A stretch of 64,000 bases of DNA from contig NC_092340.1 of assembly GCF_046630445.1 (NCBI RefSeq), forward strand, positions 24,254,001 through 24,318,000, in the 5' to 3' direction. The notes beneath the pieces were generated by a model. That model did not search any database. It saw only the letters and a list, made by a program, of their open reading frames with translations, and was not told where the DNA came from. The stretch's first letter is position 1, and the number at the start of each line of letters is the position of its first letter. The position numbers and the translations under genes are program-made. Below, piece after piece: positions 11,293 through 21,829 of the stretch. Source of the DNA: Rutidosis leptorrhynchoides. Lineage: Eukaryota; Streptophyta; Magnoliopsida; Asterales; Asteraceae.

Positions 11293-11907
11293 ATGTTTAC
11301 CTCTAGAACAAGTCCCATTGACTCACCTAATAATAATGAAGAGTCAAATGTAAATTGGAATGATTCGTGGACTGATTCACAAGTTCCCGAAGAGGAACCG
11401 GAAGAAGAGTCGGAACCGGAAGAAGAATCGGAACCGGAAGAAGAATCGGAACCGGATGAAGAAATAGAACCGGTGGGGGAAATAATAAAACGGTTAAGTA
11501 AAAGAAAATCCTCAACCAACCGACCAAGGTTAATTATGGTCAATGGTGTTTCCGCCAAGGAAGCAAAATATTGGGAGGATTACCAATTCTCCGATGAATC
11601 GGATTCCGACGAGAATTCCGATGATGTTATAGAAATTACCCCAACTGAATTTAAAAAGGAAAAAGAAAATAATAAGGGAAAGGGCATAAAAATAGAGAAA
11701 TCTAATTCCAACCCCGATGAACTTTATATGTATCGTCAACCCCCGAAGTCCTTAAGTTGTAACAATGACCCGGGAACCTCTAAACCACCAGGTTTTTCTA
11801 AACCAATGTGGACAACGACGGCTCGTATTAGGGGAACATCATATATCCCTAGAAACTTGGCAAAACGAACCAAAACCGAACAAGAAGAAACGAGCGAGTC
11901 GGAATAA
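11293..11907 (+). CDS. Acidic accessory protein of family-B retrotransposon (ORF1, 204 aa)
   Basis: I do not recognise a domain. The protein is strongly acidic in its N-terminal third, with a tandem EEESEPE-type repeat (about residues 34-60). A moderately basic stretch (IIKRLSKRK) follows, then a conserved middle with VNGVSAKEAKYWEDYQFSD and a Ser/Asp-rich patch, and a basic C-terminal part (RIRGTSYIPRNLAKR) ending ETSESE. No signal peptide, membrane segment or cysteine motif is visible. The ATG at 11293 directly follows an AG and is the first in frame. The frame is open in all three family-B copies (198-204 aa), with repeat number varying (two units in B1, three in B2 and B3), which argues for a real gene. 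It lies between the primer site and the F-box ORF, 138 bp upstream of the latter. Nuclear or chromatin-related binding is only a guess from composition. Confidence 0.75.
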   Translation: MFTSRTSPIDSPNNNEESNVNWNDSWTDSQVPEEEPEEESEPEEESEPEEESEPDEEIEPVGEIIKRLSKRKSSTNRPRLIMVNGVSAKEAKYWEDYQFSDESDSDENSDDVIEITPTEFKKEKENNKGKGIKIEKSNSNPDELYMYRQPPKSLSCNNDPGTSKPPGFSKPMWTTTARIRGTSYIPRNLAKRTKTEQEETSESE

Positions 11908-12009
11908 GATAGTTGTATTCGTGTGGTGTAATATATGTAATATAGTGTGCTTATGCTTTATGATATAAGTAAAAAATGCTTGTATTAATAAGTATTTTCT
12001 TTTATGAAT

Positions 12010-12031
12010 CTAACTCTTGTCTATTTTACAG
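12010..12031 (+). promoter_or_regulatory. Splice-acceptor-like site before the F-box ORF
   Basis: A branch-point-like CTAAC (12010-12014) and a pyrimidine-rich run end in ttttacag (AG at 12030-12031), 14 bp before the F-box ATG. The arrangement is the same in B1 and B3. It suggests that the F-box ORF is expressed from a spliced transcript; no donor is proven. Confidence 0.4.
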
Positions 12032-12045
12032 TATAAAAATACAAA

Positions 12046-12729
12046 ATGGATAGACAACCCAATATTTTAAGAGACCTACCCGGAGACATGATTGATGAAA
12101 TCTTGTCTAAAGTCGGTCAGAATTCCTCAGCACAACTATTTAAGGCGAGATCAGTTTGTAAGACATTCGAAGAACGTTCCAAGAATGCCTTGGTTTATAA
12201 AAGGCTTTCGTTCGGAAGATGGGGGATATCACATTGGGAAATCCATAAGTTACGATGTGTTTACTTTGACGCATATATTGCGGGGAACCCAAATGCTATT
12301 TTACGCAATGGGTTAAGAAATTATTTTGACTCAATATATCCGAATATTGGACTTCGTGATTTAGAAAAAGCGGCTAACATGCAACATAAAGAAGCATGTT
12401 ATGCTTACGGATTAGTAATGTTCGCTTCTCACCAAAGTGAGAACAAGAACATCGGGCTACAACTATTAAACAAAACATTCCCACAAGTGACGGAGTCGGT
12501 AATTGGGGTAAGAAATGAGGTTTTTAGATTGTTACGGGACTGTTGGACATTACGTAACCCTCGTCCCTTTGACGACGTTACAACACGCTGTCTTATCAAC
12601 GGCCATAACGGTTATGTTCCACAATACCAAGGATTGGAAGTAGTCCTAGTAAAACCAGAATGCATGACTTGTTTCTGGACGTATGAATTACGTGTCTTTA
12701 TTGCCTTTGCTGAACGACTTGTGTACTAG
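12046..12729 (+). CDS. F-box protein carried by retrotransposon B2 (227 aa)
   Basis: The N-terminus reads as an F-box: LRDLPGDMIDEILSKVG, then LFKARSVCKTFEE and an LSF word (residues about 8-60), the segment that in known F-box proteins binds SKP1 of SCF ubiquitin ligases. Residues about 80-135 resemble the Sel1-like segment of plant F-box proteins of the At2g35280-like group (GNPNAILRNGLRNYF, then LEKAANMQHKEACYAYGLVMF). The C-terminus has WTLRNPRP and a CMTCFW word. This is recognition by memory of the family, not a search. The ORF is intact here; B1 and B3 carry the same gene with stops. It is sense to the element, after ORF1 and about 340 bp before gag. A role in degrading a host silencing or cell-cycle factor, or the element's own proteins, is speculation. 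Confidence 0.8.
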   Translation: MDRQPNILRDLPGDMIDEILSKVGQNSSAQLFKARSVCKTFEERSKNALVYKRLSFGRWGISHWEIHKLRCVYFDAYIAGNPNAILRNGLRNYFDSIYPNIGLRDLEKAANMQHKEACYAYGLVMFASHQSENKNIGLQLLNKTFPQVTESVIGVRNEVFRLLRDCWTLRNPRPFDDVTTRCLINGHNGYVPQYQGLEVVLVKPECMTCFWTYELRVFIAFAERLVY

Positions 12730-13070
12730 CTAGAATTATCTTCACAACCATCTTGTATCAAATTTATTGTGTGCTATATTTCATGCTATATGTAAAATAA
12801 GCGGTATTGTAAGTTTGTAAAATATTGTGAAAAAGTTTGAACGCGAAATATTATTATAATCAGTTTTTCATATAGAATTGTAGTAGTTGAATTGTATATT
12901 AGCTACTAAGTATGAACTTAACGGGTAGGTACTACCCGAATTTAAACTTATAAAACGCTAATATGAAGAAAAAGCTTTTATAAATGAGTTCATATTATGC
13001 TACGAAATACTATTAACTACTCTTAATATTCTGTATGATTAACTTGTTCCATTTGACTATTTTGAAGGAA
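12730..13070 (+). other. Spacer between F-box and gag, with hairpin
   Basis: This AT-rich spacer contains a perfect 7-bp inverted repeat, CGGGTAG-gta-CTACCCG (12922-12938). Its left half, taacgggtaggtac, repeats the plus-strand primer sequence that abuts the 3' LTR (17667-17680). An in-frame ATG at 13035 lies upstream of the likely gag start, but the frame is broken there in B1, so 13071 is preferred. Confidence 0.6.
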
Positions 13071-16000
13071 ATGGCACCGACTACTCGACACACCGTGAAT
13101 ATGAATGAAGAGGAATTCCGTACTTTTCTAGCTTCAAACATAGCCGCAGTACAGGCTGCGCTACATACCAACAATAACCTTGGATCTAGCAGTACAGGAA
13201 ATCGTGTAGGATGCACCTACAAAGAATTCACTGCCTGCAAACCTTTGGAATTTGATGGAACCGAAGGACCGATCGGATTGAAATGGTGGACCGAGAAGGT
13301 CGAATCGGTGTTTGCCATAAGTAAGTGTACTGAAGAGGACAAAGTGAAGTACGCTACGCATACCTTCACAGGTTCTGCGTTAACATGGTGGAATACCTAT
13401 CTAGAGCAAGTGGGACAAGATGATGCGTACGCACTACCGTGGTTAGCATTCAAGCACTTGATGAACGAGAAGTACCGTCCCAGAACCGAGGTCAATAAGC
13501 TCAAGACAGAACTTAGAGGGTTACGAACCCAAGGATTTGATATTACCACGTACGAAAGACGATTCACAGAATTGTGCTTATTATGTCCGGGAGCATTCGA
13601 AGATGAGGAAGAGAAGATCGACGCGTTTGTGAAAGGATTACCGGAAAGAATCCAAGAAGATATAAGTTCACACGAGCCCGCCTCCATACAACAGGCATGT
13701 AGAATGGCTCACAAACTAGTGAACCAGATTGAAGAAAGAATTAAAGAACAGACTACTGAAGAGACCAATGTGAAGCAAGTCAAAAGAAAGTGGGAGGAAA
13801 ACGGTGATAAGAATCACCAATACAACAACAACAACAATTACAACAATAATCGCAACAATTACCCCAACAATCGCAACATCAATCGCAACTACAATAAATG
13901 GCCCAACAACAACAACAACAACAACAACAGCAAGTACAACAATTATCCCAACAACAATAATAACCGCAACAACAACAACAATCAGAAGCAGCTATGCCAA
14001 AGGTGTGAAAAGTATCACTCGGGGTTCTGCACCAAATTTTGCAACAAGTGTAAAAGAAATGGTCATAGCGCGGCGAAGTGTGAGGTCTACGGACCAGGGG
14101 TTAATAGAACGAAAGGAACAAATGGTGTCGGAACAAGTAATGGCGGAGCAAGTAGTGTCGGAGCAAGTTATGCCAATGTAGTTTGTTATAAATGTGGAAA
14201 ACCGGGCCACATTATTAGAAATTGCCCGAACCAGGAGAACACGAATGGACAAGGCCGCGGAAGAGTTTTCAATATTAATGCGGCAGAGGCACAGGAAGAC
14301 CCGGAGCTTGTTACGGGTACGTTTCTTATTGACAATAAATCTGCTTACGTTTTATTTGATTCGGGTGCGGATAGAAGCTATATGAGTAGAGATTTTTGTG
14401 CTAAATTAAGTTGTCCATTGACGCCTTTGGATAGTAAATTTTTACTCGAATTAGCAAATGGTAAATTAATTTCAGCAGATAATATATGTCGGAATCGAGA
14501 AATTAAACTGGTTAGCGAAACATTTAAGATTGATTTGATACCAGTAGAGTTAGGGAGTTTTGATGTAATAATCGGTATGGACTGGTTGAGAGAAGTGAAA
14601 GCAGAGATCGTTTGTTACAAAAATGCAATTCGCATTATACGAGAAAAAGGAAAACCCTTAATGGTGTACGGAGAAAAGGGCAACACGAAGCTACATCTTA
14701 TTAGTAATTTGAAGGCACAAAAACTAATAAGAAAAGGTTGATATGCTGTTCTAGCACACGTCGAGAAAGTACAAACTGAAGAAAAGAGCATCAATGATGT
14801 TCCCGTCGCAAAAGAATTTCCTGATGTATTTCCGAAAGAATTACCGGGATTACCCCCACATCGATCCGTTGAATTTCAAATAGATCTTTTACCAGGAGCT
14901 TCACCAATAGCTCGTGCTCCTTACAGACTCGCACCCAGCGAGATGAAAGAACTACAAAGCCAATTACAAGAACTTTTAGAGCGTGGTTTCATTCGACCAA
15001 GCACATCACCGTGGGGAGCTCCTGTTTTGTTTGTCAAGAAGAAAGATGGTACATTCAGGTTGTGTATCGACTACCGAGAGTTGAACAAACTTACCATCAA
15101 GAACCGCTACCCACTACCGAGAATCGATGACTTATTTGATCAACTACAAGGCTCGTCTATTTATTCAAAGATTGACTTACGTTCCGGGTATCATCAAATG
15201 CGGGTGAAAGAAGATGATATTCCAAAGACTGCTTTCAGAACACGTTACGGTCATTACGAGTTTATGGTCATGCCGTTTGGTTTAACTAATGCACCAGCTA
15301 TGTTCATGGACCTTATGAACCGAGTGTGTGGACCATACCTTGACAAGTTTGTCATTGTTTTCATTGATGACATACTTATTTACTCAAAGAATGACCAAGA
15401 ACACGGTGAACATTTGAGAAAGGTGTTAGAAGTATTGAGGAAGGAAGAATTGTACGCTAAGTTTTCAAAGTGTGCATTTTGGTTGGAAGAAGTTCAATTC
15501 CTCGGTCACATAGTGAACAAAGAAGGTATTAAGGTGGATCCGGCAAAGATAGAAACTGTTGAAAAGTGGGAAACCCCGAAAACTCCGAAACACATACGCC
15601 AGTTTTTAGGACTAGCTGGTTACTACAGAAGGTTCATCCAAGACTTTTCCAGAATAGCAAAACCCTTGACTGCATTAACGCATAAAGGGAAGAAATTTGA
15701 ATGGAATGATGAACAAGAGAAAGCGTTTCAGTTATTGAAGAAAAAGCTAACTACGGCACCTATATTGTCATTGCCTGAAGGGAATGATGATTTTGTGATT
15801 TATTGTGATGCATCAAAGCAAGGTCTCGGTTGTGTATTAATGCAACGAACGAAGGTGATTGCTTATGCGTCTAGACAATTGAAGATTCACGAGCAAAATT
15901 ATACGACGCATGATTTGGAATTAGGCGCGGTTGTTTTTGCATTAAAGACTTGGAGGCACTACTTATATGGGGTCAAAAGTATTATATATACCGACCACAA

Positions 16001-17645
16001 AAGTCTTCAACACATATTTAATCAGAAACAACTGAATATGAGGCAGCGTAGGTGGATTGAATTGTTGAATGATTACGACTTTGAGATTCGTTACCACCCG
16101 GGGAAGGCAAATGTGGTAGCCGACGCCTTGAGCAGAAAGGACAGAGAACCCATTCGAGTAAAATCTATGAATATAATGATTCACACTAACCTTACTACTC
16201 AAATAAAGGAGGCGCAACAAGGAGTTTTAAAAGAGGGAAATTTAAAGGATGAAATACCCAAAGGATCGGAGAAGCATCTTAATATTCGGGAAGATGGAAC
16301 CCGGTATAGGGCTGAAAGAATTTGGGTACCAAAATTTGGAGATATGAGAGAAATGGTACTTAGAGAAGCTCATAAAACCAGATACTCAATACATCCTGGA
16401 ACGGGGAAGATGTACAAGGATCTCAAGCAACATTTTTGGTGGCCAGGTATGAAAGCCGATGTTGCTAAATACGTAGGGGAATGTTTGACGTGTTCTAAGG
16501 TCAAAGCTGAGCATCAGAAACCATCAGGTCTACTTCAACAACCCGAAATCCCGGAATGGAAATGGGAAAACATTACCATGGATTTCATCACTAAATTGCC
16601 AAGGACTGCAAGTGGTTTTGATACTATTTGGGTAATAGTTGATCGTCTCACCAAATCAGCACACTTCCTGCCAATAAGAGAAGATGACAAGATGGAGAAG
16701 TTAGCACGACTGTATTTGAAGGAAGTCGTCTCCAGACATGGAATACCAATCTCTATTATCTCTGATAGGGATGGCAGATTTATTTCAAGATTCTGGCAGA
16801 CATTACAGCAAGCATTGGGAACTCGTCTAGACATGAGTACTGCCTATCATCCACAAACTGATGGACAGAGCGAAAGGATGATACAAACGCTTGAAGACAT
16901 GCTACGAGCATGTGTTATTGATTTCGGAAACAGTTGGGATCGACATCTACCGTTAACAGAATTTTTCTACAACAACAACTACCATTAAAGCATTGAGATG
17001 GCGCCGTTTGAAGCACTTTATGGTAGAAAGTGCAGGTCCCCGATTTGTTAGAGTGAAGTGGGGGATAGACAGATTACGGGTCCGGAGATAATACAAGAAA
17101 CTACCGAGAAGATCATCCAAATTCAACAAAGATTGAAAACCGCCCAGAGTCGACAAAAGAGCTACGCGGACAGTAAAAGAAAAGATATAGAGTTTGAAAT
17201 TGGAGAAATGGTCATGCTTAAGGTTTCACCTTGGAAAGGCGTTGTTCGATTTGGTAAACGGGGGAAATTAAATCCAAGGTACATTGGACCATTCAAGATT
17301 ATTGATCGTGTCGGACCAGTAGCTTACCGACTAGAGTTACCTCAACAACTCGCGGCTGTACATAACACTTTCCACGTCTCGAATTTGAAGAAATGTTTTG
17401 CTAAAGAAGATCTCACTATTCCGTTAGATGAAATCCAAATCAACGAAAAACTTCAATTCATCGAAGAACCCGTCGAAATAATGGATCGTGAGGTTAAAAG
17501 ACTTAAGAAAAACAAGATACCAATTGTTAAGGTTCGATGGAATGCTTGTAGAGGACCCGAGTTCACCTGGGAGCGTGAAGATCAGATGAAGAAGAAATAC
17601 CCGCATCTATTTCCAGAAGATTCGTCAACACCTTCAACAGCGTAA
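13071..17645 (+). pseudogene. gag-pol: B2 Gag-Pol polyprotein with chromodomain, three nonsense codons
   Basis: This is one reading frame of 1525 codons from MAPTTRH, interrupted by TGA 14739-14741, TAA 16986-16988 and TAG 17049-17051. Gag is followed by an Asn-rich linker (AAC repeat, about residues 251-305) and two CX2CX4HX4C zinc knuckles (from residues 324 and 372). Then come: aspartic protease DSGA at about 430; RT with FIDD at about 766; RNase H with YCDAS at about 913; integrase with HHCC finger, then D1171, D1232 and E1268 (D-35-E); and a chromodomain-like tail (about 1468-1513, with [15 protein letters not shown]). The domain order and chromodomain identify a Ty3 chromovirus, probably of the Tekay/Del type. 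At the stop positions B1 reads Cys, Ser and Trp, so these are point mutations. The first stop separates Gag-PR from RT, so this copy should need help in trans to move. Confidence 0.93.
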
Positions 17646-17680
17646 AATTTCGGGACGAAATTTATTTAACGGGTAGGTAC
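17645..17680 (+). other. 3' hairpin and plus-strand primer region of B2
   Basis: aaatttcgggacgaaattt (17645-17663) is a perfect 8-bp inverted repeat with a 3-base loop and begins inside the stop codon. Then atttaacgggtaggtac runs to the LTR. The primer is less purine-rich than usual polypurine tracts. The same arrangement occurs at 27001-27036, at 48569-48604 (minus) and, with a 9-bp stem, at 37911-37948. Confidence 0.75.
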
Positions 17681-20600
17681 TGTAGTGACCCGAACTTTTC
17701 CATGTTTATATATGTTAATTGAGATTGATATTTACATGATTAAATGTTTCCAACATGTTAAGCAATCAAACTTGTTAAGACTTGATTAATTGAAATATGT
17801 TTCATATAGACAATTGACCACCCAAGTTGACCGGTGATTCACGAACGTTAAAACTTGTAAAAACTATATGATGACATATATATGGATATATATATAGTTA
17901 ACATGATACTATGATAAGTAAACATATCATTAAGTATATTAACAATGAACTACATATGTAAAAACAAGACTACTAACTTAATGATTTTTAAACGAGACAT
18001 ATATGTAACGATTATCGTTGTAAAGACATTTAATGTATATATATCATATTAAGAGATATTCATACATGATAATATCATGATAATATAATAATTTAAAATC
18101 TCATTTGATATTATAAACATTGGGTTAACAACATTTAACAAGATCGTTAACCTAAAGGTTTCAAAACAACACTTACATGTAACGACTAACGATGACTTAA
18201 CGACTCAGTTAAAATGTATATACATGTAGTGTTTTAATATGTATTTATACACTTTTGAAAGACTTCAATACACTTAACAAAATACTTCTACTTAACAAAA
18301 ATGCTTACAATTACATCCTCGTTCAGTTTCATCAACAATTCTACTCGTATGCACCCGTATTCGTACTCGTACAATACACAGCTTTTAGATGTATGTACTA
18401 TTGGTATATACACTCCAATGATCAGCTCTTAGCAGCCCATGTGAGTCACCTAACACATGTGGGAACCATCATTTGGCAACTAGCATGAAATATCTCATAA
18501 AATTACAAAAATATGAGTAATCATTCATGACTTATTTACATGAAAACAAAATTACATATCCTTTATATCTAATCCATACACCAACGACCAAAAACACCTA
18601 CAAACACTTTCATTCTTCAATTTTATTCATCTAATTGATCTCTCTCAAGTTCTATCTTCAAGTTCTAAGTGTTCTTCATAAATTCCAAAAGTTCTAGTTT
18701 CATAAAATCAAGAATACTTTCAAGTTTGCTAGCTCACTTCCAATCTTGTAAGGTGATCATCCAACCTCAAGAAATCTTTGTTTCTTACAGCAGGTTATCA
18801 TTCTAATACAAGGTAATAATCATATTCAAACTTTGGTTCAATTTCTATAACTATAACAATCTTATTTCAAGTGATGATCTTACTTGAACTTGTTTTCGTG
18901 TCATGATTCTGCTTCAAGAACTTCGAGCCATCCAAGGATCCATTGAAGCTAGATCCATTTTTCTCTTTTCCAGTAGGTTTATCCAAGGAACTTAAGGTAG
19001 TAATGATGTTCATAACATCATTCAATTCATACATATAAAGCTATCTTATTCGAAGGTTTAAACTTGTAATCACTAGAACATAGTTTAGTTAATTCTAAAC
19101 TTGTTCGCAAACAAAAGTTAATCCTTCTAACTTGACTTTTAAAATCAACTAAACACATGTTCTATATCTATATGATAGGCTAACTTAATGATTTAAAACC
19201 TGGAAACACGAAAAACACCGTAAAACCGGATTTACGCCGTCGTAGTAACACCGCGGGCTGTTTTGGGTTAGTTAATTAAAAACTATGATAAACTTTGATT
19301 TAAAAGTTGTTATTCTGAGAAAATGATTTTTATTATGAACATGAAACTATATCCAAAAATTATGGTTAAACTCAAAGTGGAAGTATGTTTTCTAAAATGG
19401 TCATCTAGACGTCGTTCTTTCGACTGAAATGACTACCTTTACAAAAATGACTTGTAACTTATTTTTCCGACTATAAACCTATACTTTTTCTGTTTAGATT
19501 CATAAAATATAGTTCAATATGAAACCATAGCAATTTGATTCACTCAAAACGGATTTAAAATGAAGAAGTTATGGGTAAAACAAGATTGGATAATTTTTCT
19601 CATTTTAGCTACGTGAAAATTGGTAACAAATCTATTCCAACCATAACTTAATCAACTTGTATTGTATATTATGTAATCTTGAGATACCATAGACACGTAT
19701 ACAATGTTTCGACCTATCATGTCGACACATCTATATATATTTCGAAACAACCATAGACACTCTATATGTGAATGTTGGAGTTAGCTATACAGGGTTGAGG
19801 TTGATTCCAAAATATATATAGTTTGAGTTGTGATCAATACTGAGATACGTATACACTGGGTCATGGATTGATTCAAGATAATATTTATCGATTTATTTCT
19901 GTACATCTAACTGTGGACAACTAGTTGTAGGTTACTAACGAGGACAGCTGACTTAATAAACTTAAAACATCAAAATATATTAAAAGTGTTGTAAATATAT
20001 TTTGAACATACTTTGATATATATGTATATATTGTTATAGGTTCGTGAATCAACCAGTGGCCAAGTCTTACTTCCCGACGAAGTAAAAATCTGTGAAAGTG
20101 AGTTATAGTCCCACTTTTAAAATCTAATATTTTTGGGATGAGAATGCATGCAGGTTTTATAAATGATTTACAAAATAGACACAAGTACGTGAAACTACAT
20201 TCTATGGTTGAATTATCGAAATCGAATATGCCCCTTTTTATTAAGTCTGGTAATCTAAGAATTAGGGAACAGACACCCTAATTGACGCGAATCCTAAAGA
20301 TAGATCTATTGGGCCTAACAAACCCCATCCAAAGTACCGGATGCTTTAGTACTTCGAAATTTATATCATATCCGAAGGGTGTCCCGGAATGATGGGGATA
20401 TTCTTATATATGCATCTTGTTAATGTCGGTTACCAGGTGTTCACCATATGAATGATTTTTATCTCTATGTATGGGATGTGTATTGAAATATGAAATCTTG
20501 TGGTCTATTATTATGATTTGATATATATAGGTTAAACCTATAACTCACCAACATTTTTGTTGACATTTTAAGCATGTTTATTCTCAGGTGATTATTAAGA

Positions 20601-20930
20601 GCTTCCGCTGTCGCATACTTCAATAAGGACGAGATTTGGAGTCCATGCTTGAATGATATTGTGTAAAAACTGCATTCAAGAAACTTATTTTGTTGTAACA
20701 TATTTGTATTGTAAACCATTATGTAATGGTCGTGTGTAAACAGGATATTTTAGATTATCATTATTTGATAATCTACGTAAAGCTTTTTAAACCTTTATTG
20801 ATGAAATAAAGGTTATGGTTTGTTTTAAAATGAATGCAGTCTTTGAAAAACGTCTCATATAGAGGTCAAAACCTCGCAACGAAATCAATTAATATGGAAC
20901 GTTTTTAATCAATAAGAACGGGACATTTCA
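17681..20930 (+). repeat. B2 3' LTR
   Basis: A 3.25-kb LTR paired with 7844-11082 and ending gggacatttca, followed by the duplicated AGTGT. After it the B1 leader continues (gtcttatcgagtttgtt), proving that B2 lies inside B1. Confidence 0.97.
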
Positions 20931-21095
20931 AGTGTGTCTTATCGAGTTTGTTAGGATGCATTAGTGAGTCTGAACTTCGACCGTGTTTACTTGAAAAATG
21001 ATTGCTTAACAAATTTTGTTGGAAACTATATATTTTTAACATGTGAATATTATGTGATATATTAATATCTTAACGTGTTTGATATTATGTGATAG

Positions 21096-21692
21096 ATGTC
21101 TACCTCTAGAACAAGTCCTATTGACACACCTAATAATAATGAAGAGTCAAATATAAATTGGAATGATTCGTGGACTGATTCACAAGTTCCCAAAGAGGAA
21201 CCGGAAGAAGAGTCGGAACCGGAAGAAGAATCGGAACCGGAAGAAGAAATAGAACCAGTGGGGGAAATAATAAAACGGTTAAGTAGAAGAAAATCCTCAA
21301 CCAACCGACCAAAGTTAATTATGGTCAATGGTGTTTCCGCCAAGGAAGCAAAGTATTGGGAGGATTACCAATTCTCCGATGAATCGGATCCCGACAAGGA
21401 TTCCGATGATGTTATAGAAATAACCCCAACACAATTTAATAAGGCAAAAGAGAACAATAAGGGAAAGGGCATAAAAATAGAGAAATTTGATTCCAAACCC
21501 GATGAACTTTATATGTATCGTCAACACCCGTATTTCTTAAGTTGTGACAATAACCCGGGAACCTCTAAACCACCAGGTTTTTCTAAACCAATGTGGAAAA
21601 CGACGGCTCGTATTAGGGGAACATCATATATCCCTAGAAACTTGGCAAAACGAACCAAAACCGAAGAAGAAGAAACGAGCGAGTCGGAATAA
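21096..21692 (+). CDS. Acidic accessory protein of B1 (ORF1, 198 aa)
   Basis: An open homologue of the B2 protein at 11293-11907 with the same start, acidic repeat, VNGVSAKEAKYWEDY core and ETSESE end. It has one fewer EEESEPE unit and scattered substitutions (for example QHPYFLSCDNNP where B2 has QPPKSLSCNNDP). It remains open although the F-box and gag-pol of the same element are broken. Function unknown. The ATG at 21096 again directly follows an AG. Confidence 0.7.
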   Translation: MSTSRTSPIDTPNNNEESNINWNDSWTDSQVPKEEPEEESEPEEESEPEEEIEPVGEIIKRLSRRKSSTNRPKLIMVNGVSAKEAKYWEDYQFSDESDPDKDSDDVIEITPTQFNKAKENNKGKGIKIEKFDSKPDELYMYRQHPYFLSCDNNPGTSKPPGFSKPMWKTTARIRGTSYIPRNLAKRTKTEEEETSESE

Positions 21693-21829
21693 GATAGTTG
21701 TATTCGTGTGGTGTAATATATGTAATATAGTGTGCTTATGCTTTATGATATATGTAAAAATTGCTTGTATTAATAAGTATTTTTTTTATGAATCTAACTC
21801 TTGTCTATTTTACAGTATAAAAACACAAA

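Larger units (their letters stand above)
7844..20930 (+). mobile_element. Ty3-type chromovirus B2 with acidic and F-box ORFs (complete)
   Basis: LTRs at 7844-11082 and 17681-20930 are flanked by AGTGT (7839-7843 and 20931-20935). The order is: primer site, acidic ORF (11293-11907), F-box ORF (12046-12729), internal hairpin, gag-pol with chromodomain (13071-17645), hairpin and plus-strand primer, 3' LTR. By eye the two LTRs differ at about fifteen bases plus one 11-bp indel, so the insertion is fairly young. Gag-pol nevertheless has three stop codons. It is the youngest layer of the left nest. Confidence 0.97.

Noticed and set aside
11259-11558. Ser-rich antisense frame over ORF1 (SSSGSD repeats)
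   Set aside because: Shadow of the acidic repeat of ORF1 on the opposite strand.
13804-14181. Thr-rich 125-aa frame in gag (also in B1 and B3)
   Set aside because: It is an out-of-frame reading of the AAC repeat that encodes the Asn-rich linker of Gag.
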